NCBI RefSeq assembly: GCF_019711635.1
Contig: NZ_JAIGNT010000011.1
Location: 1 to 64,000, forward strand
Length of the DNA stretch: 64,000 bases
Source of the DNA: Qipengyuania huizhouensis
GTDB lineage: Bacteria; Pseudomonadota; Alphaproteobacteria; Sphingomonadales; Sphingomonadaceae
Direction of reading: 5' to 3'
Shown: positions 26,059 to 35,841 of the stretch, one piece after another
Layout of the letters: every line of letters begins with the position of its first letter
Position numbering within the stretch: the first letter of the stretch is position 1
Notes under the pieces: generated by a model
What the model saw: only the letters and a program-made list of their open reading frames with translations
What the model was told of the DNA's origin: nothing
Databases searched by the model: none
Program-made: the position numbers and the translations under genes

Positions 26059-27911
26059 CCTTGCGGCTTGCCTTCGTTCTGCTCGTCCAGCCAGGCTTTG
26101 AGCGGCGCGAAATACTCAACCATCGCCTTACCGCTCATCTGCCGTTCGCCGGTGAATGCCTCGAGCGCGTCAGGCCAGGGCTTGCTGGCGCCCATTTCAA
26201 GCATAGCGTTGAGGTTCTGGCCGACTTCCTCGTTACCATAGAACGAACAGCGATGAAGCGGACCTTCCCATCCAGCCTGGTCACAGGCGGCCTTGTAGAA
26301 CTGGAACTGCAGGATCCGCGCGAGGAAGTAACGGGTATAGGGGACGTTTCCGGGGATGTGGTACTTCGCGCCCGCATCGAACTGGCTTTCGTCGCGCGCC
26401 ACCGGCGGCGTGATACCCTGATATTCGAGCCGGAGGTCGTTCCAGCCGGCATTCAGGCTCCCGGCCGGGATCGAGCCGTCGAACAGACCCCAGCGATAGC
26501 GGTCGACCATCAAGCCGAACGGCAGGAAGGCTACCTTGTCCATGGCCTGCCGAAGCAGGAGGCCGATGTCCTTGTCAGCGCTCGGAACCTCGCCGGGCTC
26601 GAGCATATCGATTTGAACGAGGTATTCGGGCGTGATCGACAGCGCGATCATATCGCCGATCGCTTCGTGGAAGCCGTCGTTTGCGCCATTGAGATGGAGA
26701 TAATCCTGCTCGTTATAGGCGCGCTGGTAGTAATTGTGTCCAAGCTCGTGATGGATCGTGACGAAATCGTCGGCATTGCGCTTGATGCACATCTTGATCC
26801 GCAAATCGTCGACATTGTCGACGTCCCATGCGCTGGCATGGCACACCACTTCACGGTCCGCCGGCTTGGTGAACATGCTGCGTTCCCAGAAGGTTTCGGG
26901 CAGCGCTTCGAAGCCGAGCGATGAGAAAAACTGCTCGCCGACCTTGACCATTTCCCGCTCGTCATAACCCTTCTGCTCGATCAGTTCGGTCAGGTCATAG
27001 CCGATATCACCAGCCCCCTCGGGAGCGACCACAGGATAGATATTACCCCATTCCTGTGCCCACATATTGCCGAGCAGGTCGGCGCGGATCGGGCCGGTCT
27101 CGGGCTGGATCTCGTCGCCGTATTTCTCGTTCAGCTTCGACCGCACATAGGTGTGAAGCGCCATGTAAAGCGGCTTGACCTCCTGCCACATCCGCTCGGT
27201 CTCTGCGGCGAACTGGTCGGGATCCATATCATAGTTGGAGCGCCACATGGCACCGAGGTCGGAAAAGCCGAGTTCCTTGGCGCCTTCGTTGGCGATGCCC
27301 GTCATGCGCAGATAATCTTCACGCATCGGCGCACCGACATTGTTGTGCCAGCTGGCCCACATTTCCTGCAATTCCGCAGGCGTGCGTTCAAGATTGCCCA
27401 TTTCCGCCTCGATATCCGAGCCGGAGATTTCCTCGCCATTCAGCGTGCCCTTGCCCTTACCGTAAGCCGAGCCAAGGGCCGTGGCGATCTCGTTCAGTTC
27501 GGTGGCAGCGCCATCGCGCACCGGCGCAGGCATGACGATGCCATTGCGCAGCATGTCCAGCTTCCGAGCGACTTCGGGATCGAGACCCTCGACACGCGCA
27601 TATTCCGCAGCCTTGTTGGCATAAGCGACCGACTTTTGCGTCGAATCCGCGCCGTATTTCGCGGCGAGCATGTCGCTGTCATGGACGATATAGGTCGAAT
27701 TCAACCAAAGAACCCGCCCATATTCTACCGAGAAATCGAACAGGTCCTTCTCTACCATGGCGACCCAGTCAGCCGCACCCTGCGGCGTCATGGGATATGC
27801 TTCATCAGCCGCGGCTACCGGGGCCAACGGGGCCACCGGTTCTGCATTTGCAGTCGTGCAGGCTGCAAGCGATATGGCAAGCGCGGACAAGGCGACGGGG
27901 GCGAACTTCAT
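26052..27911 (-). CDS. M2 family zinc metallopeptidase (peptidyl-dipeptidase A/ACE-like), lipoprotein
   Basis: 619 aa. The zinc site HHELGHNYY lies near residue 380, and the downstream zinc ligand is the Glu in FHEAIGDMI. Both are M2/ACE hallmarks. The N-terminus MKFAPVALSALAISLAAC is a lipoprotein signal with Cys18. Such enzymes remove C-terminal dipeptides from peptides in the periplasm. Bacterial M2 members are common in this lineage but rarely studied. Its stop overlaps the GTG start of the beta-propeller gene. Confidence 0.9.
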   Translation of the reverse strand: MKFAPVALSALAISLAACTTANAEPVAPLAPVAAADEAYPMTPQGAADWVAMVEKDLFDFSVEYGRVLWLNSTYIVHDSDMLAAKYGADSTQKSVAYANKAAEYARVEGLDPEVARKLDMLRNGIVMPAPVRDGAATELNEIATALGSAYGKGKGTLNGEEISGSDIEAEMGNLERTPAELQEMWASWHNNVGAPMREDYLRMTGIANEGAKELGFSDLGAMWRSNYDMDPDQFAAETERMWQEVKPLYMALHTYVRSKLNEKYGDEIQPETGPIRADLLGNMWAQEWGNIYPVVAPEGAGDIGYDLTELIEQKGYDEREMVKVGEQFFSSLGFEALPETFWERSMFTKPADREVVCHASAWDVDNVDDLRIKMCIKRNADDFVTIHHELGHNYYQRAYNEQDYLHLNGANDGFHEAIGDMIALSITPEYLVQIDMLEPGEVPSADKDIGLLLRQAMDKVAFLPFGLMVDRYRWGLFDGSIPAGSLNAGWNDLRLEYQGITPPVARDESQFDAGAKYHIPGNVPYTRYFLARILQFQFYKAACDQAGWEGPLHRCSFYGNEEVGQNLNAMLEMGASKPWPDALEAFTGERQMSGKAMVEYFAPLKAWLDEQNEGKPQGW

Positions 27912-27980
27912 AGGACATTCCTCCCTGGGAATTGGATATGTTTTCGTTGACTGCCGGATTGCACCTGCAACGATGTGGAA

Positions 27981-28736
27981 TCAAGCCGGATTGCCCAGCC
28001 AATCCGCCATTGCCTGCCCGAGATCAGGCTTCGTCACGCTCCACATATGGGTTCCGGGCACTTCTACATATGTCGCATCTGGCAGCAATTGCGCCAGTTC
28101 TTCAGCCGATCCATTATCACGATCTTCGTCCCCGCAAACGACAAGAGCAGGAATGGTAATATTGGCGAGCTTGGCGAGATCGAGGTCTGGCATCGTGTCC
28201 AGCAGCATGCGCGCGGCAATCCGGTCTACACCCTGAGATTTCAGGAATTGCATCGAGAAATAGGCGGGATCGCCCCGCGGAATATTCTCGAATTCGTCAA
28301 TCACTCGCTTGAAATACGCCGAACGTTTCTCCCATTCACCCAGTCCCGCAGTTCCCATTCCGCCAACGATCAATCGAGCCGGATGAATCACGCCATGCGC
28401 CACGGCATGGAGAGCGGTGCGCGCACCGAGCGAGAAACCGCCCAGGTCGTAATCCTCGATCGCCAGATGTTCTATCAGTGCGGCAACGTCGCGCACGAGT
28501 ACATTTTTCGGATATGCAGCCTTGTCGTGAGGCGCTTCGCTTTCGCCGTGAACGCGAAAGTCGAGCATCAACACTTCATAGCCACGTTCGGCGATAAGCT
28601 GCGCGTGCCCCCATTTTATCCAGTTCATTTCCGCGCTGGAGAATAGCCCGTGGAGCAGGACAAGCGGCCTGCCTTCGCCCGTCCGATGAAGAGCGAGCCG
28701 CGTGCCGTCGAAACTCTCGAATGTTTCCATTTTCAT
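27981..28736 (-). CDS. Alpha/beta hydrolase fold protein
   Basis: 251 aa. It has LLHGLFSS (oxyanion region), DFRVHGES, a nucleophile elbow GGFSLGAR with Ser near residue 95, an acid candidate in VVCGDEDRD and a His in PGTHMW. The substrate is unknown. The ATG at 28736 overlaps the stop of the preceding DsbA-like gene (ATGA), so an upstream in-frame start was rejected. The two genes form an operon upstream of the M2 peptidase. Confidence 0.8.
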   Translation of the reverse strand: MKMETFESFDGTRLALHRTGEGRPLVLLHGLFSSAEMNWIKWGHAQLIAERGYEVLMLDFRVHGESEAPHDKAAYPKNVLVRDVAALIEHLAIEDYDLGGFSLGARTALHAVAHGVIHPARLIVGGMGTAGLGEWEKRSAYFKRVIDEFENIPRGDPAYFSMQFLKSQGVDRIAARMLLDTMPDLDLAKLANITIPALVVCGDEDRDNGSAEELAQLLPDATYVEVPGTHMWSVTKPDLGQAMADWLGNPA

Positions 28737-29380
28737 CGCTTCTGCAATCCCTTCTGTTCCATGCGCCACTTGGCCATTTCTATGCGGTCCTGCCCGAAGA
28801 AGGGTTCGCCGTCGAAAACGAGAGTGGGCACACCCCAGTGCCCGGCCTTTTCGAGAGCATCCTGATTGGCGGCAATCTCGGCATCGAGCGCCTCTCCTTC
28901 TCCCTGAACCTCTGCGATGATTTCCTCGACGCCCAGCCCGGCCGCCTCGATGGCCCGTTCCAGATGGCCACCCTCATGCCAGTTTTCCTGGCCACCCCAG
29001 ATCATACGACCCGCCTCTGCGGCAAAGACGAGGCCCACACCGCGGCGTGCGGCGGCCTGCCCCATCCGCGTTACGCGGCGGATGTAGGGTTGGTCCTCGG
29101 CAATCTGCCGGGTCGCCATGTCCTGTATAATCGGATCGGGCCGCGGGGCGCCGAAAGGGATGCTGTGAAACTGTGCCACGCGCAGCATATCGCGCATCGT
29201 GTAGCCGAGCCAGTTCGGATGGTTCCGTTCGAAGAAATCGGGCTGCCGGATCGCCAGCGGATAAACCGGTCTCAAGGCAATCTTGAGATCGAATTCTTCC
29301 GTCATCGCCCGGTATCGACCGACAGACAAATAGCTATAGGGCGATCGGAAACTGAAATAGAGTTCTGCGGTCAGGGTCAT
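28733..29380 (-). CDS. DsbA-like/HCCA isomerase family protein
   Basis: 215 aa. It opens LYFSFRSPYSYLS, the thioredoxin-fold start of 2-hydroxychromene-2-carboxylate isomerase/GST-kappa proteins, with Ser instead of the CxxC of DsbA. WGVPTLVFDGEPFFGQDR is the usual cis-Pro and C-terminal segment. It is likely a glutathione-linked isomerase or transferase; the substrate is not indicated. It is coupled to the hydrolase gene that follows. Confidence 0.8.
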   Translation of the reverse strand: MTLTAELYFSFRSPYSYLSVGRYRAMTEEFDLKIALRPVYPLAIRQPDFFERNHPNWLGYTMRDMLRVAQFHSIPFGAPRPDPIIQDMATRQIAEDQPYIRRVTRMGQAAARRGVGLVFAAEAGRMIWGGQENWHEGGHLERAIEAAGLGVEEIIAEVQGEGEALDAEIAANQDALEKAGHWGVPTLVFDGEPFFGQDRIEMAKWRMEQKGLQKR

Positions 29381-29405
29381 TGCGCCCTTATACGCAGCAG
29401 CGCAC

Positions 29406-29987
29406 TCAGCGAAAGAAGCAGGTCACACCTGCTGCCAACGCCGTAATCGTCCCATCCGTCTCGCTACCTTCGAAGAAGCCGGTGATCATGCCGTAGTCCG
29501 CACTCTGGTACTGGAACTCACCCTCCAGCGTGCTGCCGGTGATTACCTGTACCGGTCGCTCGTCGCGCAACTCGGCCATCGTCGCGCCGGTCTGCACCCC
29601 GTCGGAAGTCACCACACCCTCGCCCTCGCCCACGAACCAGCCGACGAAGCGATTGTCCTGATAGGCCACCTGAAGCGGGCCGGCCTGGGAAAAATCGGTA
29701 GGGCCAGCGCCGCATTCGTCGTTCGTGGTCTTCCCGGGCTCGGCCCCGAATGCCGTAGTCAGAAGCGCATCGACTTCGCCACGCGGTGTTCCAAACCGCG
29801 GCGCTTCGCGGGATTGCCCCCTGCCGATCGCGAGCCCATTGGCGTCGACAACGACTTTTGCCGCTGAAACAACCGCGTCATTCCCTTGATCGGCAGCGGT
29901 CGTCGAATCGGATGAACTTCCTTCTGCGCCCGGACCGCAAGCGGCAAGGAACAGAAGAGAGGCGAGAGCAAGGCTTTTGCGGATCAT
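29406..29987 (-). CDS. Putative lipoprotein of unknown function
   Basis: 193 aa. MIRKSLALASLLFLAAC is a lipoprotein signal with Cys17, followed by a Ser/Asp-rich linker to about residue 40. The remaining part contains two Cys (near residues 93 and 191) that might form a disulfide. No known domain was recognised. The start overlaps the asd stop by ATGA, so it is expressed with asd. Confidence 0.65.
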   Translation of the reverse strand: MIRKSLALASLLFLAACGPGAEGSSSDSTTAADQGNDAVVSAAKVVVDANGLAIGRGQSREAPRFGTPRGEVDALLTTAFGAEPGKTTNDECGAGPTDFSQAGPLQVAYQDNRFVGWFVGEGEGVVTSDGVQTGATMAELRDERPVQVITGSTLEGEFQYQSADYGMITGFFEGSETDGTITALAAGVTCFFR

Positions 29988-31009
29988 CCCTTCTTAAGGC
30001 ATTCACGCCCCAGTAGTTCCGCGATCTGTACCGCATTCAGCGCCGCACCCTTGCGCAAATTGTCGGACACGCACCAGAGTGCAATGCCATTGTCGACTGT
30101 CGGGTCGTCCCGCACGCGGCTGATGTAGGTGGCGCTGTCGCCCGCGCTCTCGACCGGGGTGACGTATCCCTCGTCCTCCCGCTTGTCGATCAGCATGATA
30201 CCGGGTGCTTCGCGCAGGATCTCCTGCGCCTGCTCGGCCGAAAGCTCGTTCTCGAATTCGATATTCACGCTTTCGGAATGGCCGACGAATACCGGCACGC
30301 GCACGCAGGTGGCGTTGAGCTTGATCTTGGGATCGAGGATCTTCTTCGTCTCGACCATCATCTTCCACTCTTCCTTGGTGGAGCCATCGTCCATGAAGAC
30401 GTCGATATGCGGAATGACGTTGAAGGCGATCTGCTTGGTGAATTTTTCCGGCACCACCGGATCACCAACGAAAATAGCCCGGCTCTGCTGGAACAGTTCG
30501 TCCATGCCCGCCTTGCCCGCGCCCGAAACCGACTGGTAGGTCGAGACGATCACTCGCTTGATCGTCGCCGCATCGTGCAGCGGCTTGAGCGCCACCACCA
30601 ACTGCGCGGTCGAGCAGTTGGGATTGGCAATGATGTTGCGCTTCTTGTAATCGTGGATCGCGTCGGGGTTCACTTCGGGCACGATCAACGGCACGTCCGG
30701 GTCCATCCGGTAGAGTGAGCTGTTGTCGATCACCACGCAGCCAGCCGCTGCGGCCTTGGGCGCATATTCCTTTGCGGGTCCACTACCTGCAGCGAACAGG
30801 GCGATGTCCCAACCGAACCAGTCGAAATGCTCGATGTTCTTGCACTTGAGCATCTTGCCGGTGTCACCGAATTCGACTTCGGTGCCGTGCGAGCGCGAGC
30901 TTGCGACCGCGGCCACCTCGTCACACGGGAATTCGCGCTCGGCGAGAACCTGCATTATTTCGCGTCCGACATTCCCGGTCGCGCCGACTACGGCAACTCG
31001 ATAACCCAA
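29984..31009 (-). CDS. asd: Aspartate-semialdehyde dehydrogenase
   Basis: 341 aa. The NADP-binding motif VVGATGNVGREI lies at residues 6-17, and the active-site Cys is in NPNCSTAQL (near residue 135). The His candidate follows in the C-terminal half. It makes aspartate semialdehyde for lysine, diaminopimelate, threonine and methionine synthesis. It overlaps the following lipoprotein gene by ATGA. Confidence 0.95.
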   Translation of the reverse strand: MGYRVAVVGATGNVGREIMQVLAEREFPCDEVAAVASSRSHGTEVEFGDTGKMLKCKNIEHFDWFGWDIALFAAGSGPAKEYAPKAAAAGCVVIDNSSLYRMDPDVPLIVPEVNPDAIHDYKKRNIIANPNCSTAQLVVALKPLHDAATIKRVIVSTYQSVSGAGKAGMDELFQQSRAIFVGDPVVPEKFTKQIAFNVIPHIDVFMDDGSTKEEWKMMVETKKILDPKIKLNATCVRVPVFVGHSESVNIEFENELSAEQAQEILREAPGIMLIDKREDEGYVTPVESAGDSATYISRVRDDPTVDNGIALWCVSDNLRKGAALNAVQIAELLGRECLKKG

Positions 31010-31094
31010 TTCACTTCTCCAAGATCGCTGTGCCGCCGAGATAGCGATTGGCCGCGCGCCCGCAAGCGCACATTCGGTTGCGGCCCATAAATTC

Positions 31095-33338
31095 CTATTT
31101 CGGCGGTGTGACCCCGTGATGCTCTAGAAAGCGGAACACGGTATTGTAGCGATGCGGCGAAATCTGTTCGCCCGAGACGCGGTGCGTGTAGCCCGGGTAC
31201 AGCATCATCTCGAACGGCACATTACCTTCCTGCATGGCAGAAATGACCTCGGTGGCGTTTTCGAACACCACATTGTCGTCGGCCATGCCGTGGATGAGCA
31301 GCAGGGGATCGGCGATCTTGGTTGCATCCGGAATGGCGGAGGCCGCTTCATAGGCCTCCGCATCATCCTGCGGCGTGCCCATGTAGCGTTCGGTGTAGTG
31401 CGTATCGTAAAGCTCCCAGCGCGTTACCGGCGCTCCGGAAATGCCGGCCGCATATAGCCCCGGATCGGCTTGGAGCTGTTTCAGCGTCATGTAGCCGCCG
31501 TAGGACCAGCCATCGATGGCGATCTTGTCAGGATCGACGAAGTCGAGCGTCTTGAGGTATTCCGCCCCCGCCTTCTGATCCCGCACTTCAACGCTTCCCA
31601 TGGCGCGGTAGATCGGCTGCTCGAAGGCGACACCGCGATTGGCGCTGCCGCGATTGTCGAGGGCGAACCAGATATAGCCTTTGTCGACGATTGCCTGGCG
31701 CAGCGCGCCGTTCCAGCCCTTGTTGACGATCTGCGGCCCGGGGCCGCCATAGTGGTAGAAATAAACCGGATAGCGTTTGCCGGGCTCCATTACGGGGGTG
31801 ACCATCTCCCAATGGAGCGGAGTGCCATCCTCGGCAGAAATCGTTCCATATTGCGTCGGCCGATGGCTCGCGAGGAACGAGGTATAGGGATGGCCTGCAT
31901 CAAGCCTGTTCTCCTCGATCCAGGCGAGACGCTTGCCGGTCGCATCGGCGATATAGCTCTGCGGCGGCGTGTCATCGTTCGAGCGGCTGATAAGCAGCGT
32001 CTGCCCCTTGCCATCCATGCTGACGGAATGGGTGTAGGCCGGATCGGTCAGCAGGGCAGGCTCGCCCGGACCGGTCAGGTCGAGCGAATATACCTGCTGT
32101 GCAAGCACATCTTCTTTCGTGGCGGTGAAAAATATCCGGCCTGCTTGCTGATCCACTCCGACAAGTTTGGTCACGACCCATTCGCCATCGGTCAACTGGG
32201 TCCAACCGCCATCGTTGAAGCGGTATAGGTGGCCGTATCCGTCACGTTCCGACCACCAGATCAGGCTGCCATCGTCGAGCCATTTGTAGTTGTCGGAAAG
32301 ATTGATCCAGTAGTCGTCGATCGCCGCGCGCTCGGTAAAGACCGCCTCACTAGCTCCGGTCGCGGGATCGACCCGCAATACGTCGAGCACAGTCTGCTCA
32401 CGGTTCTGCCGCTGGACGTAGATCGCACTTCCATCCGGTGCCCAGTCGACCCGGGCGAGATAGATGTCGGAATTGTCACCCAGATCGACCTTCACCCGGT
32501 TTCCGCCATCGGGATCCATGACGTAGAGGTCTACCACGGCATTGGCGCTGCCCGCCACCGGATAGCGCTGGTCGAAAACTTCGGTGCCGGTTGCGCCGAT
32601 AGCCGCGCGGGTAACGATGCCAACATCGCTTTCGTCGAAACGCTCTACTGCAATGCGGCGCTCATTGGGGCTCCACCAATAGCCGGTGTTGCGGCCCATC
32701 TCTTCCTGGGCGACGAATTCGGCTTCGCCCCAGCGCACCGCTTCGCTTTCCTGCGGAGTTATTGGGGCTGCCTCTCCCGCCACCTTCCCAACCCAAAGCT
32801 GGCGGTCGCGCACGAAGCTGAGGAAATTCCCTTCCGGACTTAGCGCCGGATTGAGTTCGCTTTCCTCAGTGTCCGTTAGACGGGATACCGTACCATCCAG
32901 CCCGGCCAGATAGAGATCCCCGTCGAGCGGCACGAGGATGGCTTCCCCGTTCGACGTCCATTCGTAGCTGATAATGCCCGAGAGATCGCCCACGCGTGCG
33001 CGTTCGCGCTGCATCTTTTCTTCTTCGGACAGGTCGCGGCCCGAGCCAACTTCTTCGCTGTCGACCAGCATCGACCACTCTCCGCTTTCACGGTCGAAAG
33101 CCCAGAGGTCGTAGCGCGAGCGGTCATCCTCGCGGTTGCGCAATACCGTGAGATAGCGGCCATCGGGCGACAATTTTGCCTGCCTTGGGCTTGGCCCGTC
33201 GAGACTGGGCGAGGCGAAGACTCGCTCGAAGGTCAGGTCCATAGCGGTCTCCTGCGATGCAGTGTGGTGGTCGGCGAGTGCCGGGGTTGCGAGACAGGTG
33301 CCGAGCGCGAGGGCTGCGGCGAGGCTGATCGACTTCAT
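31095..33338 (-). CDS. S9 family prolyl oligopeptidase (DPP IV-like), secreted
   Basis: 747 aa. The signal peptide MKSISLAAALALGTCLATPALA precedes the mature enzyme. It has an N-terminal beta-propeller with repeats such as LSPDGRYLTVLR and WSPNERRIAVERFDESD. The C-terminal hydrolase domain carries Ser in GWSYGGYM, Asp in MADDNVVF and His in GYTHRVSG. The double-Glu-type motif seen in DPP IV is replaced locally by AEFVAQEEMGRNTGYWWSP in the propeller. It cleaves dipeptides, often after Pro, in the periplasm. The ATG at 33338 has GGGAGAG upstream. Confidence 0.92.
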   Translation of the reverse strand: MKSISLAAALALGTCLATPALADHHTASQETAMDLTFERVFASPSLDGPSPRQAKLSPDGRYLTVLRNREDDRSRYDLWAFDRESGEWSMLVDSEEVGSGRDLSEEEKMQRERARVGDLSGIISYEWTSNGEAILVPLDGDLYLAGLDGTVSRLTDTEESELNPALSPEGNFLSFVRDRQLWVGKVAGEAAPITPQESEAVRWGEAEFVAQEEMGRNTGYWWSPNERRIAVERFDESDVGIVTRAAIGATGTEVFDQRYPVAGSANAVVDLYVMDPDGGNRVKVDLGDNSDIYLARVDWAPDGSAIYVQRQNREQTVLDVLRVDPATGASEAVFTERAAIDDYWINLSDNYKWLDDGSLIWWSERDGYGHLYRFNDGGWTQLTDGEWVVTKLVGVDQQAGRIFFTATKEDVLAQQVYSLDLTGPGEPALLTDPAYTHSVSMDGKGQTLLISRSNDDTPPQSYIADATGKRLAWIEENRLDAGHPYTSFLASHRPTQYGTISAEDGTPLHWEMVTPVMEPGKRYPVYFYHYGGPGPQIVNKGWNGALRQAIVDKGYIWFALDNRGSANRGVAFEQPIYRAMGSVEVRDQKAGAEYLKTLDFVDPDKIAIDGWSYGGYMTLKQLQADPGLYAAGISGAPVTRWELYDTHYTERYMGTPQDDAEAYEAASAIPDATKIADPLLLIHGMADDNVVFENATEVISAMQEGNVPFEMMLYPGYTHRVSGEQISPHRYNTVFRFLEHHGVTPPK

Positions 33339-33446
33339 GTTCTCTCCCGAAGGTTGGTGACAGGTCTCCTCGCAACCGCGTTTGCAGAAAGCAAGCCGCG
33401 AGACCGCGCCACCCAATTCATGCCTAATTTCGGGTTAAGCGCGCTT

Positions 33447-33464
33447 CCTTAAATTCTTTTAAGG
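33447..33464. promoter_or_regulatory. AT-rich palindrome upstream of the S9 peptidase gene
   Basis: CCTTAA-ATTCTT-TTAAGG is a perfect 6-bp inverted repeat with a 6-nt spacer, about 110 bases upstream of the S9 gene. Two TTAA elements 6 bases apart resemble, but do not match, the CtrA box TTAA-N7-TTAA of alphaproteobacteria. The rest of the 33339-33571 gap shows nothing else I can support. Confidence 0.3.
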
Positions 33465-33571
33465 CACGGCTGTCAGAAGCTGGATTGTCACCGGATGCCA
33501 TTTCTGGCTCACAGGCTTCCGGCGGCATCAAGACCGGGCCAATTTCGGCTCATCATGATCCCCACGTGACA

Positions 33572-33690
33572 AGGGCGGTGCTTTCAGGAGCACCGCCCTT
33601 ATTTTCGGGCTCCTTTGGGGCGGTGCTTTCAGGAGCATCGCCTTTATTTTGAGGTCCTTTGGGGCGGCGCTTTCAGGAGCACCGCCCTGA
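33572..33690. repeat. Three tandem terminator-like hairpins, 44-45 bp period
   Basis: Three near-identical units begin at 33572, 33617 and 33661. Each has the stem GGGCGGTGC with GCACCGCCC around TTTCAGGA, with small variations (GCATCGCC in unit 2, GGCGGCGC in unit 3). On the minus strand each is followed by AAAATAA or similar, so they are not textbook T-run terminators. They lie downstream of the rplS terminator and between it and the S9 gene. Together they fill the intergenic region of about 420 bases with the palindrome at 33447. Confidence 0.85.
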
Positions 33691-33708
33691 TTTTGCAATT
33701 GCCCAAAG

Positions 33709-33736
33709 AAAAAGGCGGCCCCGCAGGACCGCCTTC
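33709..33736 (-). terminator. Rho-independent terminator after rplS
   Basis: On the minus strand AAGGCGG pairs with CCGCCTT around TCCTGCGGGG, followed by TTTTC. It starts about 20 bases past the rplS stop. The same stem design recurs after rpsD. Confidence 0.85.
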
Positions 33737-33756
33737 CCTGTTCGCTGAAGCGAGGC

Positions 33757-34125
33757 TTACGCCTTGGGCGCGTTGTCGCGGCGTTCCGCGATGCGCGCGC
33801 GCTTGCCGGTGCGGCCGCGCAGGTAATAAAGCTTCGCACGACGCACGATACCGCGGCGGACCACGGTGATGTTGTCGACGATCGGCGAATACAGCGGGAA
33901 CACACGTTCCACGCCTTCGCCGAACGAAAGCTTGCGGACGGTGAAGTTGCTGCCCATGCCGCGGTTCGAGCGGGCAATGACAACGCCTTCGAAATTCTGA
34001 ATACGCTCGCGGGTACCTTCGACAACCTTCACACCGACGCGGACGGTATCGCCTGCACGGAAATCGGGAATGTCCTTGCCGAGGTTTTCAATCGCTTCGG
34101 CTTCGAGCTGCTGGATCAGGTTCAT
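33757..34125 (-). CDS. rplS: 50S ribosomal protein L19
   Basis: 122 aa. [37 protein letters not shown] and RGAKLYYLR-like RRAKLYYLR are canonical. It sits at the subunit interface. The start overlaps the trmD stop by ATGA, as in the usual rpsP-rimM-trmD-rplS arrangement. Confidence 0.97.
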   Translation of the reverse strand: MNLIQQLEAEAIENLGKDIPDFRAGDTVRVGVKVVEGTRERIQNFEGVVIARSNRGMGSNFTVRKLSFGEGVERVFPLYSPIVDNITVVRRGIVRRAKLYYLRGRTGKRARIAERRDNAPKA

Positions 34126-34865
34126 TTGCCTGGTCTTCCTGGTTCTTCATGCCGCGCGCCAGAGGCAGGCTGGTCCCGAACGCCACTATAGCGTTCCCAA
34201 AGGTCCGGCCTGCGTAACCGTGTGTCTTCTTCGCTCCTTGCCTTGCGCCAAGCAGCGATTTTCGCATGATCCCCCGATCGCAGCACTTCAGGGATCGTGC
34301 GCCCTTCCCATTCCTGAGGTCGGGTATATTGCGGATATTCGATGAGGCCGTTTTCGTAGGACTCTTCGACTCCGCTATCGGGCGCGCCCATTACTCCGGG
34401 AAGCAGCCGAATGCAAGCATCGAGAATCGCCAGCGCTGCGGGCTCTCCGCCCGACAGGACGATATCGGCAAGGCTGACCTGTTCGATCTGCGGATAGCGT
34501 TCGAAAATCCGCTCGTCGAAACCCTCGAACCGGCCACAGAGTATTGCGACGCCGGGACCTGCGGCAATCTCGCGGATGCGGGCCTGCGTGATCGGTTTGC
34601 CGCGCGGCGTCATGGCAAGGACCGGCCTGCCCTCGCCCACGCTTTCTATCGCCGATCCGATCACATCGGGTTTGAGCACCATGCCCGCGCCGCCACCGGC
34701 AGGAGTATCATCGACCGTACGGTGCCGGTCGGTGGCGAAGTCGCGGATCTGAACTGTTTCGCAGGTCCAATCGCCCCGATCGAGCGCACGGCCTGCAAGG
34801 GAAATGCCGAGCGATCCCGGAAACATTTCCGGATAGAGCGTCAGGATGGTGGCGGCGAAAGTCAT
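34122..34865 (-). CDS. trmD: tRNA (guanine-N1)-methyltransferase
   Basis: 247 aa. [12 protein letters not shown] opens the protein. The knot region contains [12 protein letters not shown] and [12 protein letters not shown], and the C-terminal linker includes [10 protein letters not shown] and PEVLRSGDH. It methylates G37 of tRNAs to prevent frameshifting. The ATG at 34865 was chosen; the frame could extend further, but that would add a non-family N-terminus and run into the divergent reductase gene. Only 55 bases separate the two divergent starts. Confidence 0.95.
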   Translation of the reverse strand: MTFAATILTLYPEMFPGSLGISLAGRALDRGDWTCETVQIRDFATDRHRTVDDTPAGGGAGMVLKPDVIGSAIESVGEGRPVLAMTPRGKPITQARIREIAAGPGVAILCGRFEGFDERIFERYPQIEQVSLADIVLSGGEPAALAILDACIRLLPGVMGAPDSGVEESYENGLIEYPQYTRPQEWEGRTIPEVLRSGDHAKIAAWRKARSEEDTRLRRPDLWERYSGVRDQPASGARHEEPGRPGK

Positions 34866-34920
34866 CGGCGCGCCATAATCGCGCTGGCAACGCTTGGCCA
34901 TCCCGTGCGTTCTCCCGCCA

Positions 34921-35841
34921 ATGACTGACAACATCGACGATTGCATCATCATCGGCGCCGGACCAGCGGGTCTGACTGCGGCGATCTACCTCGCCCGCTA
35001 TTATCTCGACATTCGCATGTTCGATTGCGGAACGAGCCGCGCGAGCTGGATTCCCACCAGCCACAACCACGCAGGCTTTCCCGAAGGCATCAACGGCAAC
35101 GAACTGCTCGACCGGATGCGCGATCAGGCAGCGAATTACGGTGCTTTGCGAGAACCGAAACGCGTCACCGACCTCTCCAAGCCCGACGAGTGCTTTACCG
35201 TGACCTGCGGCGATGAGAGCTATCGCGCACGAACCGTTCTGCTCGCCACCGGTGTGGTCAACAACCGTCCGAAGGATATCGACGATCGGCTGCATGAGGA
35301 GGCCTTGTCACGCGGTCTCATCCGTTACTGTCCCGTTTGCGATGGCTATGAGGTGACCGACAAGAAGGTCGCCGTGATCGGCACTGGCGACGACGGCGCC
35401 GCCGAAGCCCAGTTCATCCGCACCTATACAAGCGACATCACGCTGGTGTCACCAGACGGCGATCACGACCTGTCGGAGCAATGCGAAGCCGCGCTGGACG
35501 ATGCGGGAATCGCTCGTGTTGCCGGGCCCTGCGGCGATTACGCCATCGATAACGGACGTATCGCGTTCGATACCGCTGAGGGGCGGATGGAATTCGACTC
35601 GGTCTATCCGGCTCTTGGATCCGTCATCCGGTCCGGCCTTGCCCAATCCTGCGGCGCTGCGGTCAGCGATGATGGCTGCATTCTCGTCGACGATCACCTC
35701 GAAACCGATATTCCGGGACTTTTCGCAGCCGGCGATGTCGTAATCGGGCTCGACCAGATCAGTCACGCCATGGGCCAGGCAGGCGTTGCTGCCACGACAA
35801 TTCGCAACCATCTGGCTGAAAAGCGACCGCTCCGGCGTTAG
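34921..35841 (+). CDS. Thioredoxin reductase-like FAD/NAD(P)-dependent oxidoreductase
   Basis: 306 aa. FAD motif [13 protein letters not shown] (residues 8-20), redox-like Cys pair CPVCDGYE near residue 140, NAD(P)-binding [12 protein letters not shown] and C-terminal [12 protein letters not shown] are all in thioredoxin-reductase order. The CPVC motif suggests disulfide chemistry, though the electron acceptor is unknown. It is inserted between trmD and the rimM side of the usual operon and runs opposite to both. Its stop overlaps the convergent lipoprotein gene by 4 bases. Confidence 0.85.
   Translation: MTDNIDDCIIIGAGPAGLTAAIYLARYYLDIRMFDCGTSRASWIPTSHNHAGFPEGINGNELLDRMRDQAANYGALREPKRVTDLSKPDECFTVTCGDESYRARTVLLATGVVNNRPKDIDDRLHEEALSRGLIRYCPVCDGYEVTDKKVAVIGTGDDGAAEAQFIRTYTSDITLVSPDGDHDLSEQCEAALDDAGIARVAGPCGDYAIDNGRIAFDTAEGRMEFDSVYPALGSVIRSGLAQSCGAAVSDDGCILVDDHLETDIPGLFAAGDVVIGLDQISHAMGQAGVAATTIRNHLAEKRPLRR

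Noticed and set aside
33572..33690. CRISPR-like array
   Set aside because: Units are hairpins directly repeated with almost no unique spacers; there are no cas genes and only three copies.
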